A stretch of DNA of 17,850 bases, taken from Ekhidna sp. Its GTDB lineage: Bacteria > Bacteroidota > Bacteroidia > Cytophagales > Cyclobacteriaceae. Below the pieces are notes generated by a model. That model saw nothing but the letters and a program-made list of their open reading frames with translations, was not told where the DNA came from and did no database searches. The position numbers were made by a program, and so were the translations under genes. The stretch covers positions 10,311-28,160 of the forward strand of contig JABSPG010000011.1 of assembly GCA_013214445.1 (NCBI GenBank). Direction: 5' to 3'. Each line of letters starts with the position of its first letter. Positions within the stretch are counted from its first letter, which is position 1. Positions 6,776 to 13,273 of this stretch are shown piece by piece.

Positions 6776-9091
6776 TTAAGAAGCTCCGTCTTTTTTATTG
6801 TCTTCACGTAAACCTTCTTTAAGCGCATCTACACCCATCTGGATATTTTTACGTTCAAACTCTCGATCAGCTTGCTCTGCTTTTGTCTTTTCTTTCTCGA
6901 TTTGCATACCGGTCTTCATAAGGTCTAGACCAAATTTACGGTCTGCATCTCGTGTCTGACGAGCCTCTTTCTTAGCATTTGTTTGAGCATCCATCATTTC
7001 AGCTTGTGCAATCATTTGAGCTGGTGCTCCGCCTTCTTTGACTTGTTGTTCTGCTTGAGCCATTTGAGCAAGACGTTGAGCAGCTTGTTCTTGAGACAAT
7101 TGTTCTTGTGCTTGAATCATCTCCAGTTTTGTAGCATACTCAAGAAGCTGGTGTTCACGAATATTAGCCACAATAAGAGGTTGGAACTGGGTTAGTGTAG
7201 GTGAACCACCTTGTGTAGGGTCCTGAAGCCAAGCCATCTTGAACGCTACGTGGGACTGGTGATCTTGACCTTTAAAAGCTTTGATCGATTCACCGTTAAT
7301 AACATCCATAATATCTTCAAGAGGACCTTGAGGTTCAGGAGTCTTCGCAATTTTTAGATATCTTTCAGCGTCTTCAACATCTACTACGTTATAGAAATCT
7401 TTATAAACTTCATCTAAGTTATGTTTTTCAGGTGCTCTTAAGGCTTCTGTAAGAATAACTTGAGCTTTAGCCACTCGCTGTGCTTGAGAAGGATCATTAG
7501 GATCAGATACAGGAATAACTTGGACAAATTGTGGATCGTAGTCACTTCTGTTCACTTCAAGAATGTCTTCAACAATACTGACATCGTCAACATCAGGAAG
7601 AAACTCAAAGTTATATTTCATAACAACTGAAAGTTCGTGTTTTTGAGATGCGTGGGCTCTCATGTGGACAGCTGCCATGAATTTTGCTGCGTTCTCAAAG
7701 AGGGCCATTGTTGTCCCTACAGGACCATAGTTTGTAGCCTCTGCTACGACCTGCTGCGTTGAGTCTGCAAATGTGCGAGTTTCACTTGACAGAAGTGTGT
7801 ACATGTCTTTAAGAACAACTGAAGGCTCTTTGAAATCCAGCATGTGAAACGCATCAGAAAGTTTTTCCCCTGAATATTGAGCATCCCTAATTTCACCAGC
7901 AGCTAGAGGTTCATCACCACCCATAATACGGACGTTCTTTTTCTTATAGCCAGCTCGAAGGTTAGCAAATTGACCAGCATCCATAAGAGAGCGTACAGTA
8001 GCTGTTAATGTCTTTTGAAGGTTACCAAGAAGGTGTACAAATCCGAATGCGTAGAAAGAACCACCAGGAACAAATGCAAAATGAGTAATGTAGTCACATT
8101 TCTTGAAGGTTTCGTCATAGGAAGCCCATGCACGTCTTACTGAGAGAACCATTTGGGAATCAGGGTGAACTACAACAACATACGGCCTTAAAGGTTGGTC
8201 ATCATCAAGTTCCATGTATTCTTCGTCAATGGATAGATATCTAACTTGTTCAATAAGCGTATAGCAAGAATCCAGTTGGGTTGAAATACCTACAGCTTCA
8301 CGAAGAGATTCTTCTAGTTGGGACAATTGAGGGGACGTTGGTTCGCCAATATCTTTAATATCACCAATATACTGACCCGCTTCGAACGATTTACGCATTT
8401 GAACTTCTGATTTACGAATAACTTCAGTAACTCTATCCGCATCTTCAATAGAACTGGCCATCGAATTTACATAAATATCTGTAGGAAATACGTGTTCGTC
8501 AACAATACGATCTTTTATAGGGCAATAATACTTTTTCTTAAACCCGTTACCAACCAGAGGAAGAAAGAAAAGCATGTTATGTGTATTTTTAGCGTATTCT
8601 GGCATCAACTCTGTGAATTGGTAGTTCATGTACTTTTGTACACGATTAGCTCTAAGCTCATTTTCACGAGTCTTACGCCCTAGTACCTTTGTCTTTACAG
8701 GACCTCTAGGAGGAAGAAGTTCTTTTGACGTTTTAGATTGATAAGAAATAACAGATTCTAGGATAATAGGGTGTTGAACGTTACATGCCCCCTCAAACGG
8801 AAGGTTTTCCATATCCGTACCACCAGTAAGGCCTAGTTGATCAAGACCTTCTGCTGTAATTGTGTCCCAGTCTTCTCTTGACGATTTGTCCTCATTGAAC
8901 TCTCGAATCGTAATGTCAGCAATCTCCATGATATCTTCTTCAGTCATTCCATCAGCAAGATTCTCGTAGTGATCATAGCCTTCATCATAAATGTCGTCGT
9001 CTAAATCAAAGTCAATCTCATCGATAAACTCATCTTCATCATCTACATACTCAAGTTCAATGTTATCGTCGTCAAAAAGTTGGTCAATCAT
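6776..9091 (-). CDS. Portal protein
   Basis: 771 residues, in the size range of P22-like portals. Residues 1-60 are extremely acidic. The core contains TGGTDMENLPFEGACNVQHP and SKELLPPRGPVKTKVLGRK, then MNYQFTELMPEYAKNTHNML and VFPTDIYVNSMASSIEDADR, the typical order for dodecameric portals of podovirus-like phages. VPGGSFYAFGFVHLLGNLQK and TRSLMDAGQFANLRAGYK-like segments (seen as TATVRSLMDAGQFANLRAGY) are strongly conserved in this group. Residues about 650-765 form a Gln/Ala-rich coiled coil (EQLSQEQAAQRLAQ, AEQQVKEGG) likely equal to the helical barrel. It forms the ring through which DNA is packaged by the terminase encoded just upstream. The ATG at 9091 is preceded by TAAAATAGACAT; only a weak AAGG lies 12 bases upstream. 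Confidence 0.93.
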   Translation of the reverse strand: MIDQLFDDDNIELEYVDDEDEFIDEIDFDLDDDIYDEGYDHYENLADGMTEEDIMEIADITIREFNEDKSSREDWDTITAEGLDQLGLTGGTDMENLPFEGACNVQHPIILESVISYQSKTSKELLPPRGPVKTKVLGRKTRENELRANRVQKYMNYQFTELMPEYAKNTHNMLFFLPLVGNGFKKKYYCPIKDRIVDEHVFPTDIYVNSMASSIEDADRVTEVIRKSEVQMRKSFEAGQYIGDIKDIGEPTSPQLSQLEESLREAVGISTQLDSCYTLIEQVRYLSIDEEYMELDDDQPLRPYVVVVHPDSQMVLSVRRAWASYDETFKKCDYITHFAFVPGGSFYAFGFVHLLGNLQKTLTATVRSLMDAGQFANLRAGYKKKNVRIMGGDEPLAAGEIRDAQYSGEKLSDAFHMLDFKEPSVVLKDMYTLLSSETRTFADSTQQVVAEATNYGPVGTTMALFENAAKFMAAVHMRAHASQKHELSVVMKYNFEFLPDVDDVSIVEDILEVNRSDYDPQFVQVIPVSDPNDPSQAQRVAKAQVILTEALRAPEKHNLDEVYKDFYNVVDVEDAERYLKIAKTPEPQGPLEDIMDVINGESIKAFKGQDHQSHVAFKMAWLQDPTQGGSPTLTQFQPLIVANIREHQLLEYATKLEMIQAQEQLSQEQAAQRLAQMAQAEQQVKEGGAPAQMIAQAEMMDAQTNAKKEARQTRDADRKFGLDLMKTGMQIEKEKTKAEQADREFERKNIQMGVDALKEGLREDNKKDGAS

Positions 9092-9097
9092 ATGTCT

Positions 9098-9103
9098 ATT
9101 TTA
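9098..9103 (-). promoter_or_regulatory. -10-like TAAAAT before portal gene
   Basis: TAAAAT lies six bases before the portal ATG, immediately past the large-terminase stop. The stretch TAAAATAGACATATG differs by one base from that before the adaptor gene at 2761 (TAAAATACACATATG). No TG extension or -35 is seen, so it may instead be part of a translation start context. Confidence 0.28.
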
Positions 9104-9105
9104 CC

Positions 9106-10818
9106 TTAGAAATAGGACCTACGTGGTCTTTTATGATCCCAGCCATCATCTTCGTCATTTATATCATTTTGACCTTTGACACGTAACAGACCCATCTCTA
9201 CCGCATAATGAATAGCCATAACCATAGAGTCCACATAGTCGTCGTGTGTTGATGATCCTGGGCTAAATGTACCTACCTCGTCTAGAAACTCCCTGATCTG
9301 CTCCTCGTTGTTATAGATGCCCTTAGAAAGGTCTTCTTCGTCATCCCCTACTGTATGTATATAAACACCACCATTACGCACGTATGGAGCTATGAGGGAC
9401 GCTCTGACGCCTTTATCCCCTTTACCTGGACCAGGAGAGAACTCTTCGAAGTTTTTAGAGAATCGGGCCATCTCAGTAATCAATGCGTGACCAGAAGCAG
9501 CTTTTTCGACGATGGTCGTTGTGGGTTGGTATAAAGCTTCTAATTCCTCGTACTTCTCATACAAATCGTGGAAAGCCCATCTACCTCGTTCGTTATAGAG
9601 AAGACACATACGATTAACTTCTTTCTCCATAGGTTTCCCATCTTCTCCTCGCACATCTTCAATATCAGTAAAGATTCCCCAAACAGTAATAGCCGTATAG
9701 TCAGCCTTTTGTTTTTCGGAGAACGCTGTATCCATTGACATAAGAACTGTGTGGCATTCAGGAGCCTTTGAGGATTTCCATGGTCTGAACCATTTCTTGT
9801 TAAAGATTGAGCCACCTTCTGAAATAGGTGTTTGCATGTAGAGAGCTGCCCATTTAGCAGGAGTGTTAGACTCTTTAAAATCTTCTAATTCCCCTAAATC
9901 ATGAAGTTGAGGCCAAAATGAACCACCCTTTTTATAAAGATGTTTGTCTTCTGGAATGTATTTAGCAAACTTCTTGGCTTGTTCTTCTGTGAGAATCGCT
10001 GGAAATTTAATTTCTTCCCATCCACCAAACTTCGATTTAGCATCCTTTTTTAGAAGAAACCCACACAGGTCTTCTAGGTTCCACCTTGTATTGGACATAA
10101 TCTCAGAAGCACTGCACATCTTTTGCCTACGTGAACGAAGACCTGGAATATACCATTGATTAATCTTATCGCGTTCTGTCTTGCTTTCAGCTTCTTTTTC
10201 TGAGATAGCGTCATCTACAACAGCAAGGTGATATCTACGACCAGCGATCTTTGTACCAGACCCAGCAGCAAAATATGAACCGCCTTTGGTGAATCTAAAT
10301 GAGTCTTGTGTATCACCCTTCTCATCGATAATACAATCAGGAAAAACCTTGAGGAAATCTTCATCTCTCATCAAACTTTTAATTGGAATAGCACAGTTAT
10401 CAATAACCAATGTCCTAGAGTGGCTAATTTGCATAACACGCCAATCTGGATGTCTACCTAAACACCAAGCAATAAACATGTTTAACGTGACAGACTTCAT
10501 AGCACCAGGAGGAAGAGCAAACATTACTTTTTTCCAGTACTTCTCTGTTCGCTCCTTAATACCTTTAGACACAGCTTCTTCAACTTCTTGCAACTTATCG
10601 CAATACATATGAACGTGTGCACCATCGATATACTCGTTAGGCATAACTTTTGGTGAAAACAGGCTCAAGAATGTGTAGAAATCATAATAGGACAAAGCCA
10701 TACGTTCGTCGTACAACAAATCTTCAACTACTTGTTTTTTTAAATCTGGTAGACCCTGTGCTTTATGAAGCGTCTGTCTAATATATTCTTTTTGAGCTAA
10801 TCTCTCTTTTTTATTCAT
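9106..10818 (-). CDS. terL: Terminase large subunit (ATPase-nuclease)
   Basis: About 570 residues. This is the motor that pumps DNA through the portal and cuts it. The ATPase domain has a Walker A-type loop, FALPPGAMKS, near residue 100-109, a Walker B, HLAVVDDAIS, near 198-206, and the coupling motif SNTRWNLEDLCG near 242-253. The nuclease domain has the RNase H-like acidic set: Asp in LMSMDTAFSE (about 363), Glu in TTIVEKAASG (about 438) and the pair in STHDDYVDSM (about 526-530). The frame is open to a TTG at 10824, but ATG at 10818 is the better start. No strong ribosome binding site precedes it; TGTTAAAGT ends six bases before the ATG. A near-consensus promoter lies some 330 bases upstream. 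Its small partner is encoded further right, separated by a plus-strand gene. Confidence 0.95.
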   Translation of the reverse strand: MNKKERLAQKEYIRQTLHKAQGLPDLKKQVVEDLLYDERMALSYYDFYTFLSLFSPKVMPNEYIDGAHVHMYCDKLQEVEEAVSKGIKERTEKYWKKVMFALPPGAMKSVTLNMFIAWCLGRHPDWRVMQISHSRTLVIDNCAIPIKSLMRDEDFLKVFPDCIIDEKGDTQDSFRFTKGGSYFAAGSGTKIAGRRYHLAVVDDAISEKEAESKTERDKINQWYIPGLRSRRQKMCSASEIMSNTRWNLEDLCGFLLKKDAKSKFGGWEEIKFPAILTEEQAKKFAKYIPEDKHLYKKGGSFWPQLHDLGELEDFKESNTPAKWAALYMQTPISEGGSIFNKKWFRPWKSSKAPECHTVLMSMDTAFSEKQKADYTAITVWGIFTDIEDVRGEDGKPMEKEVNRMCLLYNERGRWAFHDLYEKYEELEALYQPTTTIVEKAASGHALITEMARFSKNFEEFSPGPGKGDKGVRASLIAPYVRNGGVYIHTVGDDEEDLSKGIYNNEEQIREFLDEVGTFSPGSSTHDDYVDSMVMAIHYAVEMGLLRVKGQNDINDEDDGWDHKRPRRSYF

Positions 10819-10824
10819 ATCCAA

Positions 10825-10833
10825 ACTTTAACA
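10825..10833 (-). promoter_or_regulatory. Extended -10-like box before terL
   Basis: TGTTAAAGT (TGn plus TAAAGT) ends six bases before the terL ATG at 10818. The 17-base repeat at 10842-10858 covers about -20 to -40 relative to the predicted start, where an activator would bind. Confidence 0.35.
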
Positions 10834-10841
10834 CGGTATGG

Positions 10842-10858
10842 CTCTATTCATTGGATAA
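10842..10858. repeat. Direct repeat A, copy 1 (17 bp)
   Basis: CTCTATTCATTGGATAA differs in one base from 11024-11040 (CTCTATCCATTGGATAA, whose core TATCCATTGGATA is a perfect odd-length inverted repeat). A related word, CTATTCTTTGGATAG, is at 12857-12871. All three lie in intergenic DNA, which suggests a protein-binding site. Confidence 0.7.
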
Positions 10859-10861
10859 ATA

Positions 10862-10880
10862 TTTTAGAACCTCTTAATAA
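10862..10880. repeat. Direct repeat B, copy 1 (19 bp)
   Basis: TTTTAGAACCTCTTAATAA matches 17 of 19 bases at 10968-10986 (TTTTAGAACTTTTTAATAA). It is the second repeat family in the spacer before terL. Purpose unknown. Confidence 0.65.
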
Positions 10881-10967
10881 AAGGATAGATTCAATAAATA
10901 GCGCTACGAAGAGCAAAAACTACGTTTTAGCTTTCTAGCTTATAGACCATATAGGGTTTAACTATCG

Positions 10968-10986
10968 TTTTAGAACTTTTTAATAA
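10968..10986. repeat. Direct repeat B, copy 2 (19 bp)
   Basis: TTTTAGAACTTTTTAATAA. It lies next to a small perfect hairpin, TAAGAAA / TTTCTTA, at 10984-11001. Confidence 0.65.
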
Positions 10987-11023
10987 GAAATTATTTTCTT
11001 AAAATTTAGTTTTTGATTGAATT

Positions 11024-11040
11024 CTCTATCCATTGGATAA
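11024..11040. repeat. Direct repeat A, copy 2 (17 bp)
   Basis: CTCTATCCATTGGATAA, 16 of 17 identical to copy 1 at 10842-10858. The inner TATCCATTGGATA (11027-11039) is self-complementary around its central base, as expected for a dimeric binding protein. Confidence 0.7.
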
Positions 11041-11150
11041 GTTTTAAGAATCTATAATGAATAAATATTTTCTATTAAAACTTGAACGAAGTGAAAGTTT
11101 AATATAAGACTAAGTTTATTAGATATTCTTTAGAATATTCCAATGAATAT

Positions 11151-11178
11151 ATTATACACATTTTATTTTTCTTGTCAA
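11151..11178 (-). promoter_or_regulatory. Near-consensus sigma70-type leftward promoter
   Basis: TTGACA at 11173-11178 and TATAAT at 11151-11156, both perfect, are separated by 16 bases on the minus strand. This is the best promoter of the window and points toward terL and the head module. Predicted start near 11144, about 325 bases before the terL ATG. Confidence 0.75.
11152..11160 (+). promoter_or_regulatory. DnaA-box match overlapping the leftward -10
   Basis: TTATACACA matches the bacterial DnaA box TTATNCACA exactly and overlaps the TATAAT of the leftward promoter. A second, looser match, TTTTACACA, is at 12458-12466. A single 9-mer can arise by chance in AT-rich DNA. Confidence 0.35.
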
Positions 11179-11252
11179 CATCTTTTTATTGTAGGTTTAA
11201 AAACAAGACATTAGACTGGTAAAAATATTTAGGGGTTGCACCGCAATTTTAG

Positions 11253-11261
11253 TGATATATT
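11253..11261 (+). promoter_or_regulatory. Extended -10 box before DUF2158-like gene
   Basis: TGATATATT (TGn plus TATATT) ends seven bases before the ATG at 11269. There is no ribosome binding site before this ATG. TTGCAC at 11236 is a poor -35. This suggests a leaderless transcript for the small plus-strand gene. Confidence 0.42.
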
Positions 11262-11268
11262 CTCATCT

Positions 11269-11493
11269 ATGTCAGAAAATTATACGAAAATTAACCCGTT
11301 TGAACTCAACATTGGTGACGTTGTTGTCCTAAGAAGTGGTGGTATTCCTGCAACAGTAGTCAAGTTCGACCCTTATGGGACAATGTGTAACATTATGTGG
11401 GCTATGCCTACGGGAGAGTTGTGTGAAGTTGAGGTTCCTTTCACAGTTCTCTTCAAAATAGAAGGATTTGATCTCCAAAAGGAACCTGTATAG
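11269..11493 (+). CDS. DUF2158/YodC-like small protein, moron-like
   Basis: 74 residues. The core NIGDVVVLRSGGIPATVVKF, then CNIMW and VEVPFTVLFKI, follows the layout of the small DUF2158 family (GDxVxLKSGGpxMTV, then a central Trp and a final L-type strand), a beta-barrel of unknown function common in bacteria and phages. The frame is open further to a TTG at 11236, but that triplet has no proper ribosome binding site, so ATG 11269 is preferred. The gene is transcribed against its neighbours and sits between the two terminase genes, with its own promoter-like box, which is the layout of a moron (an independently expressed inserted gene). It ends two bases from the small-terminase stop, so the two genes converge. 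Confidence 0.75.
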   Translation: MSENYTKINPFELNIGDVVVLRSGGIPATVVKFDPYGTMCNIMWAMPTGELCEVEVPFTVLFKIEGFDLQKEPV

Positions 11494-11495
11494 CG

Positions 11496-12386
11496 TTACT
11501 GAGAAACGTTCTCTAGAAGCTTTGCAATCTGATCTTTGGTTTCAGCTTTTTCTTGTTCAGCATCCTTTTTCTGCTCAACAATCTTCTTTTCAACAGGGTC
11601 TAATGCTTGAGTTCTTCCTCCAATGGCGCCACAAATCTCTGCAAGTTTAGCCGATGCAACGTTAGCTTCCTTGAAATTCTCTGCTTCCATAGCCTTTTCA
11701 TAGATATTTCTAAAGTTATTAATAACCTCGGTAACCTCTAGCGCTGCAATAATAGAACTTCGCTGGCACAACAGTTCAATATATTCCCCAACTTTAGCGT
11801 TATTGTTCATAATCTGTCTTCCTGCCATATCTAATCTCTTGGCTGTAGACCCTGCTGCTCTCGCTGCGGCTGATTGATTCTTATGTTTAGCATAGTGTTC
11901 TGCAAAGATACGTTCTGTTTGATTCAATTGCCCAACAATAGACACAATCTTTGTCTCAAGTTCTTTTTCAATTTGTTGTTTGGATTTCATTACTTCTTTA
12001 GCCATTTGTTTATCTAACTCCCATGGTATATCTCCTGAAACTGAATCATCAATCTCTCGAATAAAGGCCTCCGCAGAATTGTCATCTATAAGACCAGTGG
12101 TTTTTTCGACAACTGAAGTTACCAGATGATCTATTGCGGACTCCCTGTTCTTAATCCTATTAGCTACTGTGCCATCATCAATGATCCCAGCAATTTTTAA
12201 TATCTCGATGGCATCCGCAATTAGTGCGTCCCTTCCTTTTAGCTCATTCTGTTCTTCTTCATTAATGGCATCCGCACTTTTAATCAGACCTTCTGGGTCC
12301 TTAATCACATCTTCGTAACTAACCTCAACACCGTTAAGAACTAGTTTTTTGATGGCATCCGCAATCTGTTGTTCATCAGTTTTCAT
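11496..12386 (-). CDS. terS: Terminase small subunit
   Basis: 296 residues from the ATG at 12386. Residues about 154-206 match the Terminase_2 family: LNQTERIFAEHYAKHKNQ, SAAARAAGS (helix-turn-helix DNA-binding region) and MNNNAKVGEYIELL. This subunit recognises the phage packaging site and hands DNA to TerL. The N-terminal 150 residues are an unusual extension, with a repeated IADAI...L..G unit near residues 8, 38 and 57; the C-terminus is a charged coiled coil (VEKKIVEQKKDAEQEKAETK). An alternative TTG at 12422 would add 12 residues, but that TTG is the first triplet of the -35 box of a good promoter whose start falls on the ATG, so it is unlikely to be translated. No Shine-Dalgarno sequence is present; the mRNA is probably leaderless. 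Confidence 0.87.
   Translation of the reverse strand: MKTDEQQIADAIKKLVLNGVEVSYEDVIKDPEGLIKSADAINEEEQNELKGRDALIADAIEILKIAGIIDDGTVANRIKNRESAIDHLVTSVVEKTTGLIDDNSAEAFIREIDDSVSGDIPWELDKQMAKEVMKSKQQIEKELETKIVSIVGQLNQTERIFAEHYAKHKNQSAAARAAGSTAKRLDMAGRQIMNNNAKVGEYIELLCQRSSIIAALEVTEVINNFRNIYEKAMEAENFKEANVASAKLAEICGAIGGRTQALDPVEKKIVEQKKDAEQEKAETKDQIAKLLENVSQ
12207..12221. repeat. GC-rich word in terS, copy 1 (candidate pac element)
   Basis: GATGGCATCCGCAAT on the plus strand, identical to 12351-12365; the 11-base core TGGCATCCGCA recurs at 12266-12276. On the coding strand each encodes Ala-Asp-Ala-Ile with the same codons for Ala-Asp-Ala. Confidence 0.6.
12266..12276. repeat. GC-rich word in terS, copy 2 (core 11 bp)
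   Basis: TGGCATCCGCA, the core shared with the 15-base words at 12207 and 12351. The flanking bases differ by one or two positions. Confidence 0.55.
12351..12365. repeat. GC-rich word in terS, copy 3 (candidate pac element)
   Basis: GATGGCATCCGCAAT, a perfect match to 12207-12221, located about 20 codons' span from the terS start. Its base composition stands out from the AT-rich surroundings. Confidence 0.6.
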
Positions 12387-12393
12387 AATTTCA

Positions 12394-12422
12394 TTTATAC
12401 CACAATGTAGTTTGTTTTTCAA
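12394..12422 (-). promoter_or_regulatory. terS promoter (sigma70-type, extended -10)
   Basis: TTGAAA at 12417-12422, a spacer of exactly 17 bases, then TATAAA at 12394-12399 with TGG before it (extended -10). The ATG of terS begins eight bases after the -10, so the predicted transcription start coincides with the start codon. Confidence 0.72.
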
Positions 12423-12896
12423 ACCGTTTTATTTTTTGAAGTATTTTATAAAAAATTTTTTACACAATAGGTGAATTCAATTTTGGGAATTTTTCTAAAA
12501 AATTTTTCTAGTGAAAGTTGTTTTCTGAAAAATCTGAAAAATGAATCTCGAAAATTTACAAAATGAATCTGGATAGCTATATGAGCGTTACAATCTATCT
12601 GTGTACATCCTATTTTCCGGGGAGGGGGTTCATTGTGTGTACGGATGATTTGTCCTCTGAATTTCCGAATTAAGATACTCAGTGTCCATCATGTTTCCAT
12701 CATAGTTTCATCAGGTCTTTACACTGATTACCAACACAACGTGTACGTCCAATAGATCAATTCTCTGTGTACCAATCATCTGTATAGACACTAAGGAAAG
12801 GAGGTATACCCATAAAAATATCTATCGAGTTTTTCAATAGTCAGTGTTCGGTGTATCTATTCTTTGGATAGTCTATTGAATTGGGTTAATCCGTGT

Positions 12897-12951
12897 ATTG
12901 ATTATTTGTGTATGTTCGTTATAGATATGATGCATATTGATTATTTGTGTA
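12897..12951. repeat. 16-bp direct repeat pair
   Basis: ATTGATTATTTGTGTA occurs perfectly at 12897-12912 and 12936-12951, 39 bases apart. The second copy runs into a GTGTAC word. Confidence 0.7.
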
Positions 12952-13195
12952 CTGAATGGTGTGACAATCTAGAAAGAATTAAGGTGGATAACGCCACTAG
13001 ATTAAATCAATCTATGCCCACAACCCACACGATTAACTCAACAGAACACACCAATAGATAGTACGATGTACAATATATTTAACATGTGTCAGGTCAACCT
13101 TACATCGAAATACAAACCTCAACCCAACTTCAGGTTCATTTAGCCATTTGACTAATTGTTATGATCGAAACTGTTCACTTTTTAAATCACTTTTC

Positions 13196-13227
13196 TTGTT
13201 GACACACCCAACCCATTCCACTAGGTT
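13196..13227 (+). promoter_or_regulatory. Rightward promoter, TTGTTGAC class
   Basis: TTGTTGACAC contains a perfect -35, TTGACA (13199-13204); 17 bases on is a weak -10, TAGGTT (13222-13227). The same TTGTTGAC word stands before the next gene (13731) and before the structured segment (14226), each with a TA-starting hexamer 17 bases downstream. Predicted start near 13234. Confidence 0.48.
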
Positions 13228-13273
13228 CTACTCATAGAGCTTCACTCTTCACACACAAACAAAGGTCTATCAG

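Larger units (their letters stand above)
10819..11268. other. AT-rich spacer between terL and the DUF2158-like gene
   Basis: About 450 bases without a credible gene on either strand. It holds two repeat families (A and B), a hairpin at 11074-11103 (ATTAAA-CTT paired with AAG-T-TTTAAT on the minus strand, one bulge), a perfect 7-bp hairpin at 10984-11001, the leftward promoter at 11151-11178, and a match to the DnaA box consensus. Because the leftward promoter is at its far end, most of this sequence would form a leader of about 325 bases on the terL mRNA. Confidence 0.7.
12423..13273. other. Long non-coding switch region between terS and the rightward genes
   Basis: About 850 bases without a convincing gene. 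From left to right it holds A-tracts (AAAAAATTTTTT type, 12448-12510), a perfect tandem TCTGAAAAA twice (12524-12541), AAAATGAATCT twice (12538, 12560), a G-run GGGGAGGGGG (12619-12628), five GTGTAC words (12601, 12637, 12741, 12767, 12947), CATCAT-type triple repeat (12685-12712), an orphan strong ribosome binding site (12797-12805), a word related to repeat A (12857-12871), a 16-bp direct repeat (12897, 12936) and a TTGTTGAC promoter near 13196. A frame open from 12816 to 13061 exists but lacks a ribosome binding site and looks non-coding. Origin, packaging site or operator cluster are the likely roles. Confidence 0.6.

Noticed and set aside
1099..9094. CATATG at several minus-strand start codons
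   Set aside because: The hexamer is common in this window, including inside genes, so it is not a signal by itself; only the -10-like box before it was kept.
8991..9179. Serine-rich plus-strand frame
   Set aside because: Antisense shadow of the acidic portal N-terminus.
11501..11513. Small inverted repeat GAGAA-ACG-TTCTC at the convergent gene ends
   Set aside because: Only five base pairs, inside terS coding sequence, without a T-run; not a credible bidirectional terminator.
12864..13061. 65-codon frame (MDSLLNWVNP...) in the switch region
   Set aside because: TTG start without ribosome binding site, Cys- and Trp-rich composition unlike the neighbours, and the frame contains the 16-bp DNA repeat; I treat it as non-coding.
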